DNA from: Flavobacterium branchiarum
Lineage (GTDB): Bacteria > Bacteroidota > Bacteroidia > Flavobacteriales > Flavobacteriaceae
Assembly (NCBI RefSeq): GCF_030409845.1
Contig: NZ_JAUFQQ010000005.1
Location: 1,302,001 to 1,366,000, forward strand
Direction of reading: 5' to 3'
DNA length: 64,000 nt
Below are positions 27,992 to 36,946 of this stretch, piece by piece (within the stretch, counting starts at the first letter, position 1; every line of letters starts with the position of its first letter). The notes under the pieces are model-generated. The model was not told the origin of the DNA. It did no database searches and saw nothing but the letters and a program-made list of their open reading frames with translations. The position numbers and the translations under genes were made by a program.

Positions 27992-28804
27992 ATGAATATA
28001 TTAAAATTTATAGAAACCTTTGCCGACGAAAGCGCAATGAGAAGTACAGGTTCAAGAAGAGATAGCTTTACACAATTTGGAAACATCGGAAAAACTTTAG
28101 CAATAGCCTCCATCCCATTCGGATTATCTTCATTAGCAAATAAAGCCTTGGCCAAAGATATAACTGCAACTCCTGCAACTCCAGTAGGAGCGTTGCAATT
28201 TGCATTAACATTAGAATATCTAGAAGATGAGTTTTATACTATGGCATTAGATTCAGGAGTAATACCTGCCTCTGAAAATGGAGGTCGCGATTTAAAAGTT
28301 TTCCAACAAATTGCAGCTCATGAATCTGATCATGTAAAATTTTTAATTGCAGGATTGGGCGGAACTGCAAGTGCCAACTTTGTACCAAAACCTACATTTG
28401 ACTTCACAGTTGGAGGAGCATTTGATCCATTTAATGATTATCCAACATTTTTAGCATTAGCACAAGCCTTTGAAGATACAGGAGTAAGGGCCTATAAAGG
28501 GCAAGCAGGAAATTTAATTTCAACACCCGATTTACTAACTGCTGCGTTACAAATACACTCTGTAGAGGCACGCCATGCATCAGAAGTACGTCGATTACGC
28601 GGACTAAAGGGATGGATTAGCGGTAATGAAAGAGGAGCAGGAATGCCTCCAGCTACTCAAGCAGTATATGATGGGGAACAAATTACAATGCAAGCAGGAT
28701 ACAATACAGCTACCTTATTTGGAGCTGCGGCAGGATCAGAAGCATATGATGAACCGCTTACAACACAACAGGTTGTAGACATAGCAAATTTGTTTATTGT
28801 GTAA
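27992..28804 (+). CDS. Ferritin-like domain protein, second of pair
   Basis: 270 residues. The N-terminus has an SRRDSF motif and a hydrophobic stretch (LAIASIPFGLSSLANKALA) that looks like a Tat-type signal without a lipobox. The four-helix ferritin-like core has LEYLEDEFYTMAL, AAHESDHVKFLI, AFEDTGVRAYKGQA and VEARHASEVRRL, aligning helix by helix with the preceding protein. It is co-transcribed with it and probably acts in the same envelope compartment. Confidence 0.88.
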   Translation: MNILKFIETFADESAMRSTGSRRDSFTQFGNIGKTLAIASIPFGLSSLANKALAKDITATPATPVGALQFALTLEYLEDEFYTMALDSGVIPASENGGRDLKVFQQIAAHESDHVKFLIAGLGGTASANFVPKPTFDFTVGGAFDPFNDYPTFLALAQAFEDTGVRAYKGQAGNLISTPDLLTAALQIHSVEARHASEVRRLRGLKGWISGNERGAGMPPATQAVYDGEQITMQAGYNTATLFGAAAGSEAYDEPLTTQQVVDIANLFIV

Positions 28805-28828
28805 CAAAATTTACTCCAAAATATCCGA

Positions 28829-28863
28829 ACCATCTCTACTTAATTGTAAAGGTGGTTTTTTTA
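28829..28863 (+). terminator. Terminator of the ferritin-like pair
   Basis: AACCATC and GGTGGTT pair (one G-T) over a loop of about 16 bases, followed by a T run, 25 bp after the stop codon. Confidence 0.6.
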
Positions 28864-28922
28864 TTCTTTTAAATAAAAACATATCACCTGATTTTCAGCA
28901 TTTAAAATAATCTTTTAAGGTA

Positions 28923-28953
28923 TTTGTATTTAAAATAATTAATTGTACTTTTG
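28923..28953 (+). promoter_or_regulatory. Promoter of rplM-rpsI
   Basis: TTTG (28923-28926), 19-bp spacer, TACTTTTG (28946-28953): a full -33/-7 Bacteroidota promoter. Just after it CCCC-TTTATT-GGGG (28957-28970) could fold at the 5' end of the leader. Confidence 0.75.
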
Positions 28954-28996
28954 CAACCCCTTTATTGGGGATGGAATGTTTAATTAAAATAATATT

Positions 28997-29452
28997 ATGG
29001 ACGCATTAAGCTACAAAACAGTTTCAACTAGCAAAGCCACTGTAACGAAAGAGTGGATTGTTGTAGATGCTGATGGTCATAACTTAGGTCGTCTTGCTTC
29101 AAAGGTTGCAATGATCTTAAGAGGTAAGTACAAGCCAAGTTACACACCACACGTTGACTGTGGAGATAACGTAATTGTTATCAACTCAGAAAAAATTAAC
29201 CTTACAGGTAAAAAAATGGATGACAAAATTTACATGCGTCATACAGGTTACCCAGGAGGACAAAGAACTTTAACTGCTAAAGTATTGCAATCAAAAAACC
29301 CTGCATTATTAGTAGAAAAAGCAGTAAAAGGAATGTTACCTAAGAACAAATTAGGAGCTGAACTTTTCAGAAATTTAAATGTTGTTGTAGGATCTGAGCA
29401 CAAACAAGGAGCTCAAAAACCTAGAACTGTTAACCTAAACGATCTTAAGTAA
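28997..29452 (+). CDS. rplM: 50S ribosomal protein L13
   Basis: 151 residues, the usual length. Recognised by WIVVDADGHNLGRLASKVA, GKYKPSYTPHVDCGD, TGYPGGQR and AVKGMLPKNKLG. Its stop codon overlaps the rpsI start by one base (TAATG), so the two are translationally linked, the standard rplM-rpsI pair. Confidence 0.98.
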   Translation: MDALSYKTVSTSKATVTKEWIVVDADGHNLGRLASKVAMILRGKYKPSYTPHVDCGDNVIVINSEKINLTGKKMDDKIYMRHTGYPGGQRTLTAKVLQSKNPALLVEKAVKGMLPKNKLGAELFRNLNVVVGSEHKQGAQKPRTVNLNDLK

Positions 29453-29838
29453 TGGGAGTTATTCACAAAATCGGTAGAAGAAAAACCGCTGTTGCACGTG
29501 TTTATGTTTCAGAAGGAACAGGAAAAATCACTGTAAACAAAAAAGAATTCGCAACCTATTTCCCAACTGCAACTTTGCAATACAAAGTTTTACAACCAAT
29601 GTCTATGACAGAAAATGTAAACAACTTTGATGTAAAAGTAAACGTTTACGGAGGTGGTTCAACTGGTCAAGCAGAAGCTGTAAGAATGGCATTAGCACGT
29701 GTTATGTGTGAAGTAAATGCTGAAAACAGAGCTATCTTAAAACCAGAAGGTTTATTAACAAGAGATCCAAGAATGGTTGAACGTAAGAAATTCGGTCAGA
29801 AGAAAGCTCGTAAGAGATTCCAATTCTCTAAACGTTAA
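29452..29838 (+). CDS. rpsI: 30S ribosomal protein S9
   Basis: 128 residues ending in the hallmark basic tail VERKKFGQKKARKRFQFSKR. The start IHKIGRRKTAVARVYVSEGTG and the core VYGGGSTGQAEAVRMALAR are typical. Its C-terminal tail reaches into the P site of the ribosome. The start codon overlaps the rplM stop. Confidence 0.98.
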   Translation: MGVIHKIGRRKTAVARVYVSEGTGKITVNKKEFATYFPTATLQYKVLQPMSMTENVNNFDVKVNVYGGGSTGQAEAVRMALARVMCEVNAENRAILKPEGLLTRDPRMVERKKFGQKKARKRFQFSKR

Positions 29839-29848
29839 TATTACCTGT

Positions 29849-29867
29849 CTTGTTCATTACGAACAAG
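29849..29867 (+). other. Hairpin after rpsI
   Basis: CTTGTTC / GAACAAG, 7-bp stem, with no following T run. It may be a processing or 3'-protecting hairpin, or the first element of the rpsB leader. Confidence 0.45.
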
Positions 29868-29910
29868 GCATCTCAATTATTATTGAATTTAAAAAAAACA
29901 GTTGTTGTTG

Positions 29911-29986
29911 CTCTCCTATCGAGGTAGGAAATAGTTTAGCATCTAAATGTATAAAGCCTGGGAAACCGCCATTTATGCATTGCTAA
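29911..29986 (+). ncRNA. Candidate structured leader of rpsB-tsf
   Basis: Several helices can form in order. Hairpin CCTA-TCGAGG-TAGG (29915-29928). Then a two-part stem TTAGCA/TGCTAA (29936-29941 with 29981-29986) and TAAATG/CATTTA (29944-29949 with 29970-29975), enclosing GG-GAAA-CC (29960-29967). It ends 26 bp before rpsB. Leaders binding the ribosomal protein they encode are common for ribosomal operons, so an S2-binding autoregulatory RNA is a reasonable guess. Confidence 0.55.
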
Positions 29987-30012
29987 TCAACAGAACGTAA
30001 ACTAGTACAAAA

Positions 30013-30795
30013 ATGGCAAACAAAATAGACGTAAAAGAATTACTAGAAGCAGGTGTTCACTTTGGACACATGACTAGAAAATGGGATCCAAACATGGCTC
30101 CTTACATTTATATGGAGCGTAATGGTATTCACATTATCAATCTATATAAAACTGCAGCAAAAATTGAAGAGGCTAATGAAGCTTTGAAAAAAATCGCTGC
30201 ATCAGGTAGAAAAATATTATTCGTAGCTACCAAAAAACAAGCTAAAGACATCGTTGCTGAAAAAGCAAAAGCTGCTAACATGCCTTACATCACTGAAAGA
30301 TGGCCTGGTGGAATGCTAACTAACTTCGTAACTATCCGTAAAGCTGTTAAAAAAATGGCTACTATTGATAAAATGAAGAAAGACGGTACTTTCATGACAC
30401 TTTCTAAGAAAGAGCGTTTACAAGTAGATCGTCTTCGTGCTAAACTAGAGAAAAACTTAGGTTCAATCGCAGACATGTCTAGACTACCTGCAGCATTGTT
30501 CGTAGTAGATATTAAAGCTGAACATATCGCAATAAAAGAAGCACAAAAATTAAACATTCCAGTTTTCGCAATGGTGGATACTAACTCTGATCCTAGAGAA
30601 GTAGAGTATGTTATCCCATCAAATGATGATGCTTCTAAATCAATTGATAAAATTTTATCTTTAGTTACAGCTGCTATCGTTGAAGGTCTTTCTGACAGAG
30701 GTTCTGACAAAGAGACTGAAGCGTTATTACCTGCTACAGAAGAAGCTGCTCCTGCTGCTGAAGCTGTTGAGGCTCCTGCTGAAACAAAAGAATAA
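30013..30795 (+). CDS. rpsB: 30S ribosomal protein S2
   Basis: 260 residues. Typical start VKELLEAGVHFGHMTRKWDPNMAPYI, then FVATKKQAKD, ERWPGGMLTNF and FVVDIKAEHIAIKEA. The C-terminus is extended by an Ala/Glu-rich tail (TEEAAPAAEAVEAPAETKE), frequent in Bacteroidota S2. It is followed by tsf, the usual pairing. Confidence 0.98.
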   Translation: MANKIDVKELLEAGVHFGHMTRKWDPNMAPYIYMERNGIHIINLYKTAAKIEEANEALKKIAASGRKILFVATKKQAKDIVAEKAKAANMPYITERWPGGMLTNFVTIRKAVKKMATIDKMKKDGTFMTLSKKERLQVDRLRAKLEKNLGSIADMSRLPAALFVVDIKAEHIAIKEAQKLNIPVFAMVDTNSDPREVEYVIPSNDDASKSIDKILSLVTAAIVEGLSDRGSDKETEALLPATEEAAPAAEAVEAPAETKE

Positions 30796-30800
30796 ATAAA

Positions 30801-30905
30801 CATTTAAATTCCAATTTTTAAATTCCAAATCCCATAAAGAATTAGAAACATTACGTTGATAATTTGATAAAATTGGAATTTGAGATTTAAGGATTGGAAT
30901 TTTTA
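30801..30905 (+). repeat. Imperfect inverted-repeat element between rpsB and tsf
   Basis: Left arm AAATTCCAATTTTTAAATTC and right arm TGGAATTTGAGATTTAAGG, then ATTGGAATTT, are imperfect inverted copies built from TTCCAA/TTGGAA units. This looks like the dispersed short repeats seen between flavobacterial genes. It does not contain a T-run terminator. Confidence 0.5.
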
Positions 30906-30930
30906 CTTTTAACTCATAAAAACACACAAT

Positions 30931-31893
30931 ATGGCAACAATTACTGCTGCAGACGTAAATAAATTAAGACAATCTACAGGTGCTGGAATGATGGACTGTA
31001 AAAAAGCTTTAGTTGAAGCTGATGGAGATTTCGATAAAGCTATACAAGTTCTTAGAGAAAAAGGACAAAAAGTTGCTGCTAACCGTTCTGACCGTGAGTC
31101 TTCTGAAGGAGCTGCTGTTTCTTTCATCAATGCTGACAAAACTAGAGGAGTTATCATAACTTTAAACTGTGAAACTGACTTCGTAGGTAAAAATGAGGCT
31201 TTCGTAACTTTAGCAAAAGAATTAGTAGAAAAAGCGATCAACTTCTCTTCTAAAGAAGAATTTTTAGCTTCTGACTTCAACGGAATGACTGTTGCTGAAA
31301 AATTAATTGAGCAAACAGGTGTTATCGGTGAGAAAATCGAAATCGGTGGTTTCGAAATTTTAGAAGGTGCTTTCGTTGGATCTTACGTTCACGTTAACAA
31401 AATTGCTGCTTTAACTGCAATTTCTGCTCCAGTTGCTAACGCTGAGACTTTAACTAAAGATATCTCTATGCAAGTTGCATCTATGGGTGCTGATACATTA
31501 TCTTACAAAGATTTTGATCCTGCTTTTGTTGAATCTGAACTTGCTGCTCGTATTGCTGTAATCGAAAAAGATAATGAAGAAGCTAAACGTTTAGGAAAAA
31601 CTTTAAAAAATGTTCCTAAATATATCTCTTTCTCTCAATTGACTCCAGAAGTTATCAAACAAGCTGAAGAAGATGCTAAAGCTGAATTAAAAGCTGAAGG
31701 TAAACCAGAACAAATCTGGGATAAAATTATTCCTGGAAAAGTACAACGTTTCATCTCTGACAACACTACTTTAGATCAAGAAAAAGCTTTATTAGATCAA
31801 AACTTCATCAAAGATGACAGTAAAAAAGTTAGTGATTATGTTAAAGGATTCAACGTTGAAATTACAGGTTTCAAAAGAGTTTCTTTAGGATAA
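30931..31893 (+). CDS. tsf: Translation elongation factor Ts
   Basis: 320 residues. UBA-like N-terminus VNKLRQSTGAGMMDCKKALVEADGDFDKAI, then the TDFVxxN motif (CETDFVGKNEAF) and dimerisation/core domains. It exchanges GDP for GTP on EF-Tu. It lies 135 bp after rpsB with a repeat element in the gap; the pair is probably still one operon. Confidence 0.98.
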   Translation: MATITAADVNKLRQSTGAGMMDCKKALVEADGDFDKAIQVLREKGQKVAANRSDRESSEGAAVSFINADKTRGVIITLNCETDFVGKNEAFVTLAKELVEKAINFSSKEEFLASDFNGMTVAEKLIEQTGVIGEKIEIGGFEILEGAFVGSYVHVNKIAALTAISAPVANAETLTKDISMQVASMGADTLSYKDFDPAFVESELAARIAVIEKDNEEAKRLGKTLKNVPKYISFSQLTPEVIKQAEEDAKAELKAEGKPEQIWDKIIPGKVQRFISDNTTLDQEKALLDQNFIKDDSKKVSDYVKGFNVEITGFKRVSLG

Positions 31894-31917
31894 TCTATAT
31901 TCTAAATGATATATAAA

Positions 31918-31947
31918 AAAGGTTGGAAGAAATTCCAACCTTTTTTT
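31918..31947 (+). terminator. First terminator after tsf
   Basis: GGTTGGAA-GAAA-TTCCAACC followed by seven T. Confidence 0.9.
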
Positions 31948-31972
31948 AGTTTAAACAATAACTGTGTGAATT

Positions 31973-32008
31973 AAAAATGATGGCATTTTAAAATGCCATC
32001 ATTTTTTT
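31973..32008 (+). terminator. Second terminator after tsf
   Basis: AAATGATGGCATTTT with its exact inverse, followed by a T run. Tandem terminators insulate the ribosomal operon. Confidence 0.85.
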
Positions 32009-32072
32009 GTTTTACTATATTCAACCCATCAAGAGTTCGCCTGAACAACAAATTTCTTTATATAAAAAAGAT

Positions 32073-32080
32073 TATATTTG
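32073..32080 (+). promoter_or_regulatory. -7 promoter motif
   Basis: TATATTTG, 22 bp before the start codon at 32103. Confidence 0.6.
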
Positions 32081-32102
32081 GAAATAACACTTATAAAATA
32101 AA

Positions 32103-32666
32103 ATGATGAGGATAAATTATTTTTTAGTCATTCTGCTTTCTGCAATGGGTTCCGTTATTGCGCAAAATAAGAATGCTCAAGATGACTTTTGGAAACAATT
32201 ACAAGCACATTGTGGTAAAGCTTACTCAGGTAAATTAAGCACAGAGCCTGCACCCAAAGATTTTGCAGACAAAAAACTATCTATGTACGTAATGAGTTGC
32301 TCAGATATAGAAATTAAAATTCCTTTTTATGTAGGCGATGACCATTCTAGAACTTGGGTATTTACTAAAACAAAACATGGAATTCAATTAAAACACGACC
32401 ATCGCTTAAAAGATGGATCTGAAGATAAGATTACACAATACGGAGGTACTACAACAAATACAGGCGCAAAAGATATTCAATTCTTTCCAGCTGATCAGGA
32501 AACTACTGACTTAATTCCTGCTGCAGCCGCTAATATTTGGTGGGTAACAATAGACGGAAATGAATATACATACAATTTAAGAAAGGCCAATTCTCCAAAT
32601 CATTTTCAAGTCCGTTTTGATTTAAGCAAAGCCATTCCTGTACCCGAAAGACCTTGGGGACACTAA
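32103..32666 (+). CDS. Conserved-looking exported protein of unknown function
   Basis: 187 residues. Signal peptide MMRINYFLVILLSAMGSVIA. The mature part begins QDDFWKQLQAHCGKAYSGKL and contains two cysteines (HCGKAY and MSCSDIE) that could form a disulfide, then a beta-rich stretch (IPFYVGDDHSRTWVFTKTKHGIQLKHDHR...). No family is recognised. It has its own promoter and is insulated from tsf by two terminators. Either of the first two ATG codons could be used. Confidence 0.75.
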   Translation: MMRINYFLVILLSAMGSVIAQNKNAQDDFWKQLQAHCGKAYSGKLSTEPAPKDFADKKLSMYVMSCSDIEIKIPFYVGDDHSRTWVFTKTKHGIQLKHDHRLKDGSEDKITQYGGTTTNTGAKDIQFFPADQETTDLIPAAAANIWWVTIDGNEYTYNLRKANSPNHFQVRFDLSKAIPVPERPWGH

Positions 32667-32784
32667 GCAAATAAACATGCTTACAGACTAGATATTTAAA
32701 ACCAGCCCGATATAAAAGCTGCTTTTATTTATTTATTTATTTATGGCTACACCAACAATGGTGGCAACCAAAATTAAAGTCAAT

Positions 32785-32812
32785 AAAAAAGTCGGAAGAA
32801 GAATCTTCCGAC
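32785..32812 (-). terminator. Terminator of the M3 peptidase gene
   Basis: GTCGGAAGA / TCTTCCGAC, 9-bp stem, with six T on the minus strand. Confidence 0.8.
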
Positions 32813-32847
32813 TTTAACTAGACATAAAAGTCTCGTATTCTCAATAA

Positions 32848-34983
32848 TTATTTTTTTGACTTTGCAACAGGAGCATCAAAACCTCTTGCTTTCATTAAAG
32901 CATTAATCTCAGGGTTATGCCCCCTGAAAGATTTGTACGCTTCTTCTTGATCTGTTGTATTACCAACACTAAAGATCTTATCATGTAATCTTTTTGCTAC
33001 CTCTTTATCGTAAGGTCCTTTTGCATCAGTAAATGCATCGTAAGCATCTGCACTGATAACATCTGCCCATAGATAGCTATAATATCCACTAGCATATCCA
33101 TCACTTGAGAAAATATGTCCAAATTGCGGAATACGATGACGCATTACGATTTCTTTAGGCATTTTAAGTTTTGTCAATGTTTCTTTCTCAAAGGCAGTAG
33201 GATCAATAACTGCATCACCAGCTAAGTGCAATTTCATATCTATAAGTGAACTTGAAATTGTTTCTACAGTAGAAAAACCTTCATTAAATGTCGCTGCTTT
33301 TGCAATACGATCTACTAAATCTTTAGGAATTGGCTTGCCTGTTTTATAATTTAAAGCAAATTTATTCAACACTTCTGGAGTTTCTAACCAACGCTCTAAA
33401 ATTTGAGATGGAAACTCTACATAATCTCTAGCCACAGCAGTTCCTGAAAGAGTTGGATAAGTTACATTCGAACATAAACCATGTAATGCATGACCAAATT
33501 CATGAAATAAAGTCGTTGCATCTGTCCACGAAATCAAAACTGGCTCATTATCATTTCCTTTAATAAAATTACTATTATTAGAAACAATCGTAAGAACTTC
33601 ACCATCCATTTTTTGTTGCTGTCTATACGCATTCATCCATGCCCCAGAACGCTTTCCTTTACGCGCATATGGATCAAAATACCATAAGCCTACTACTTTA
33701 CCAGTTTTTAGATTAGACACCTCCCAAACTCTTACATCTGGATGATACACTGGAACATCAGTTATTTGTTTAAATTTCAAATCAAATAATTCACCTGCAA
33801 CCCAAAACATTCCTTCACGCAATTTTTCAAGCTGAAGGTATTCTTTTACCTCATTTTGATCTAAATCGTATTTTGCTTTTCTAACTTTTTCAGCATAATA
33901 ACGATAATCCCAAGGTTCTATTTCAAACTTACCCCCTTCGGCTACTACAATCTTTTGCATGTCTGCAACATCTTTATGAACTTGAGCCACAGCAGGCTCC
34001 CAAACAGCCTCCATTAAAGCCATAGCTCTATCTGGTGTTTTTGCCATTCTATTCGTTAAATTCCAATGTGCAAAAGTAGGATAGCCCAAAACTTTTGCTT
34101 TTGCAGCACGAAGCTGTAATATTTCGACCAAAGTCGATTTATTATCATGTTCATCACCATTGTCTCCTCTGTTTACAAACATTCTCCAAACTTTCTCTCT
34201 TAATCCTCTATTAGTAGAAAAAGTCAAAAAAGGCTCTACAAAAGAACGCGTATTGGCAATGCATCCTAAATTGGAAAGTTTTCTTTCTTTGGCTTGAGCC
34301 ATAGCAGCTTTTTTTATCTCTTCTGGCAAACCATCAAAATCAGCTTCACTTGATAAGGCAACATATTGGTCATTTTCTTCTGCCAATAAATTTTGACTGA
34401 ATCGTGAAAACAGCGTTGACAATTGTTTGTTGATTGCACCAACTTTAGCCTTATCAGCATCACTTAAATTAGCTCCTTGCTTATTAAATTCAGTATGATA
34501 TACCCATATAAGTCGTTGTTGCTCGCTAGTTAATTTCTTTTTATCTGGAGAGTTATAAAGTTTTTCAATTCTACCAAACAATTTTCTATTTTGATAAAAA
34601 TTGGTGGATTGCGCGGCTAACAATGGCTCAATATCTTTTTTTATTGATAGTAATTCTGGAGTACTACTATTCGAAGAAAAAATTCCGTAAACGGTCATTA
34701 CCCTTGATAACGTTTTTCCAGAACGCTCTAATTGAGCAATTGTATTAGCAAAAGTTGCAGGCTTTGTGTTGTTTGCGATAGCATTAATCTCATCGTTCTT
34801 TTGCTTAATAGCTACATCAAAAGCAGACTTAAAATCAGCCACTTTATACTCAGTAAATGCTGGTACACCACCATACGGTCCTGTCCAGTTTTGCAATAAT
34901 GGATTTGTAGCGTTTGTTTGTGCTTGAACAGAAGTTAAAGAAGTAGCCATAATTAGAATTGTAACAATTTTTTTCATGTGCAT
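32848..34983 (-). CDS. M3-family metallopeptidase (peptidyl-dipeptidase Dcp type)
   Basis: 711 residues (709 if the second ATG at 34977 is used; it fits the signal peptide KKIVTILIMATSLTSVQAQ best). The signal peptide suggests a periplasmic enzyme. The zinc motif TLFHEFGHALHG is near residue 492, with the third ligand region FPSQILERW downstream. Dcp enzymes remove C-terminal dipeptides from oligopeptides. A TATATTTG promoter is at 35002-35009. Confidence 0.93.
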   Translation of the reverse strand: MHMKKIVTILIMATSLTSVQAQTNATNPLLQNWTGPYGGVPAFTEYKVADFKSAFDVAIKQKNDEINAIANNTKPATFANTIAQLERSGKTLSRVMTVYGIFSSNSSTPELLSIKKDIEPLLAAQSTNFYQNRKLFGRIEKLYNSPDKKKLTSEQQRLIWVYHTEFNKQGANLSDADKAKVGAINKQLSTLFSRFSQNLLAEENDQYVALSSEADFDGLPEEIKKAAMAQAKERKLSNLGCIANTRSFVEPFLTFSTNRGLREKVWRMFVNRGDNGDEHDNKSTLVEILQLRAAKAKVLGYPTFAHWNLTNRMAKTPDRAMALMEAVWEPAVAQVHKDVADMQKIVVAEGGKFEIEPWDYRYYAEKVRKAKYDLDQNEVKEYLQLEKLREGMFWVAGELFDLKFKQITDVPVYHPDVRVWEVSNLKTGKVVGLWYFDPYARKGKRSGAWMNAYRQQQKMDGEVLTIVSNNSNFIKGNDNEPVLISWTDATTLFHEFGHALHGLCSNVTYPTLSGTAVARDYVEFPSQILERWLETPEVLNKFALNYKTGKPIPKDLVDRIAKAATFNEGFSTVETISSSLIDMKLHLAGDAVIDPTAFEKETLTKLKMPKEIVMRHRIPQFGHIFSSDGYASGYYSYLWADVISADAYDAFTDAKGPYDKEVAKRLHDKIFSVGNTTDQEEAYKSFRGHNPEINALMKARGFDAPVAKSKK

Positions 34984-35001
34984 TATTTAATATTTTAAAA
35001 A

Positions 35002-35009
35002 CAAATATA
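35002..35009 (-). promoter_or_regulatory. -7 promoter motif of the M3 peptidase gene
   Basis: Minus-strand TATATTTG about 20 bp upstream of the start codon. Confidence 0.6.
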
Positions 35010-35114
35010 ACAATCAAATATTACTAATGATTGATTTTAACAGAGAGATAGAAATCATTTGAAAACTCATCCCAACTATCTATTTTATAAAAATAAATAC
35101 TCAGAATATTATCT

Positions 35115-35122
35115 TAAATTTG
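35115..35122 (+). promoter_or_regulatory. -7 promoter motif of the transporter gene
   Basis: TAAATTTG, 18 bp before ATG 35141. It overlaps the alternative TTG start at 35120, which it therefore excludes. Confidence 0.6.
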
Positions 35123-35140
35123 AAAAGTAAAACTTTATTT

Positions 35141-35821
35141 ATGTTTAAAACAAAAAAAGAGATTGTTTTTGTAATCCTTGCCGGAATTTTTATTACCAAT
35201 GCCGTTGTGGCTGAATTAATTGGAGGAAAACTAATTCAAATTGGTCCATTTGTAATGAGTATTGGAATCTTGCCTTGGCCTATTGTTTTTTTGACAACCG
35301 ACCTAATCAATGAGTATTTTGGAGAAAAAGGCGTTAAAAAACTCTCACTTATAACTGCTTGTTTAATTGCTTATGCCTTTATTATATTATTTATGGCAAT
35401 GGTAGTTCCAGCCGCAAAAGGAATAAGCCCGGTAAACGACGAACAATTTCAAGCTGTATTCGGACAAAGTATGTGGATTATTGTAGGTAGCCTTATTGCA
35501 TTTATGGCATCACAATTAATAGATGTTTGGATATTCTGGTTTTTCAAAAAAAGAACAGGTGAAAAGAAAATTTGGCTTAGAACTACTGGATCAACGGTAA
35601 TCTCACAATTATTCGATTCTTTTATTGTTTTAGGAATTGCATTTTGGTTGCCTGGAAAAATAGATTTTGACACTTTTATTTCATCAGGATTAACTGGTTA
35701 TACATTTAAACTTGCTGTTGCCGTTTTACTAACCCCATTAATTTATCTTGGTCATCATTTAATTAAAAATTACTTGAAAGAAGATCATCCAAAAGAAAAA
35801 AAAGAGAATAAAGTCGCATGA
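35141..35821 (+). CDS. Queuosine precursor transporter (YhhQ/VUT family)
   Basis: 226 residues from ATG 35141 (MFKTKKEIVFVILAGIFITN). About six membrane segments; typical motifs are the N-terminal AELIGGKLIQIG and FLTTDLINEYFGEKGVKKL, and TTGSTVISQLFDSFIV later. E. coli YhhQ imports the queuosine precursors preQ0/preQ1. The next gene overlaps its stop codon by 4 bp (ATGA). Confidence 0.88.
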   Translation: MFKTKKEIVFVILAGIFITNAVVAELIGGKLIQIGPFVMSIGILPWPIVFLTTDLINEYFGEKGVKKLSLITACLIAYAFIILFMAMVVPAAKGISPVNDEQFQAVFGQSMWIIVGSLIAFMASQLIDVWIFWFFKKRTGEKKIWLRTTGSTVISQLFDSFIVLGIAFWLPGKIDFDTFISSGLTGYTFKLAVAVLLTPLIYLGHHLIKNYLKEDHPKEKKENKVA

Positions 35822-36462
35822 AACATTATATTACCTTTTTATTGATTTCAATTATATGCTTGCAATTTAGCTGTAATAAAAACGATAGAGAACAATTATT
35901 AAAATCAACATCAAACGTTACCGAAAGAATAAAAAACATTTCAAAAAGTACAATAGAAACAATAAGCTCTGTTAAAGATTCAATTACAAAAACGATAATA
36001 ACATCTGTCAAGACAAATAGCTATAAAACACTTGAAGAAGAAACTACCGTCTCAAAAGATAGCATACAAATAGAAAATCTAGAAAATGAAAATCTTAAAG
36101 GTTTTATCTATTTCAAAAAATTGCTCGCTACTTGTAAAACAGGCGAAACGCTAACACAAAAAGAGTTAATCGAAAACCATAATATTCCAAAAGATGGAGT
36201 TAAATTAATAAAAAGCATTACCAAAACTGCCGAGGATGAAATCGATATCAAGTGGAACAACACTTGGTTTATTGAAAAAATTTCGGATGCTAAATTTGCC
36301 GATGCACGAATAAAAATAAAGTTTGAAGCTAACAAAATGTATACTTCTGGAAAAGCTATTGGAATAAAATACAATAAGAAAATTTACAACGACCTAACAA
36401 TCATTGGGACTTCTGCCTACATCCCTTCTGTAAAAGGCTACCACTGGAAAATTGGAAAATAA
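35818..36462 (+). CDS. Lipoprotein of unknown function
   Basis: 214 residues. Lipoprotein signal FLLISIICLQFSC with the lipid-modified Cys near residue 19. The next 60 residues are rich in S/T/K (TERIKNISKSTIETISSVKDSI), perhaps a helical linker. The C-terminal half (about 95-214) looks globular with a beta-rich end (KGYHWKIGK). No family is recognised. Its start overlaps the end of the transporter gene, so the two are translationally coupled, perhaps by chance. Confidence 0.75.
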   Translation: MKHYITFLLISIICLQFSCNKNDREQLLKSTSNVTERIKNISKSTIETISSVKDSITKTIITSVKTNSYKTLEEETTVSKDSIQIENLENENLKGFIYFKKLLATCKTGETLTQKELIENHNIPKDGVKLIKSITKTAEDEIDIKWNNTWFIEKISDAKFADARIKIKFEANKMYTSGKAIGIKYNKKIYNDLTIIGTSAYIPSVKGYHWKIGK

Positions 36463-36483
36463 ACAACAAAGTAAAAAATCAAA

Positions 36484-36936
36484 ATGAAAAAATTAGGTAT
36501 TCTTCTTTTCTTCTTAATAACAATAGGATTAACTTTCTTGAGCTGTAGCAACGACGATAATAACAATGTGAGCAATGCATCAATTTTTGGTAAATGGGAG
36601 TTTTCTCAACATGGAATCGGACCTGTTGGTAAAGAAATTTTTACAGATCGTGTAAATACTACTGAATGTGGCAACGATTATATGGAATTTCTCTCTGATG
36701 AAACATATAAAGTTGTACTATTTAGAAAAGACAATGGACAATGTAGTACTTCTGAAGACAATGGAAAATACACAAAAATCGGATCGACTCTTTCTCTTAA
36801 AAAGGGTAACATCGAAAATTTGGAGCCAGCAAATTCAGAAATTATAGCACTAAATAAAACTACTTTAAAGATTAGAGTTATATCTCAAGTCGAAAAAGAG
36901 ACTGTTTCACAAATTGTAATATTTAAAAAAATATAA
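36484..36936 (+). CDS. Lipocalin-like lipoprotein
   Basis: 150 residues. Lipoprotein signal ending LTFLSC, then an acidic/Asn spacer (SNDDNNN) and a domain opening IFGKWEFSQHG, typical of the lipocalin-like families of Bacteroidota lipoproteins. Two cysteines (TTECGND and NGQCSTS) may pair. It is 21 bp from the previous gene and 10 bp from tag, so a four-gene transcript is possible. Confidence 0.75.
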   Translation: MKKLGILLFFLITIGLTFLSCSNDDNNNVSNASIFGKWEFSQHGIGPVGKEIFTDRVNTTECGNDYMEFLSDETYKVVLFRKDNGQCSTSEDNGKYTKIGSTLSLKKGNIENLEPANSEIIALNKTTLKIRVISQVEKETVSQIVIFKKI

Positions 36937-36946
36937 TTTAAATAAA

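Noticed and set aside
30285..30803. 172-codon minus-strand frame opposite rpsB
   Set aside because: Antisense to a ribosomal protein gene; no start context.
30727..30927. 66-codon minus-strand frame with WDLEFKNWNLN
   Set aside because: This is the translation of the inverted-repeat element between rpsB and tsf, not a protein.
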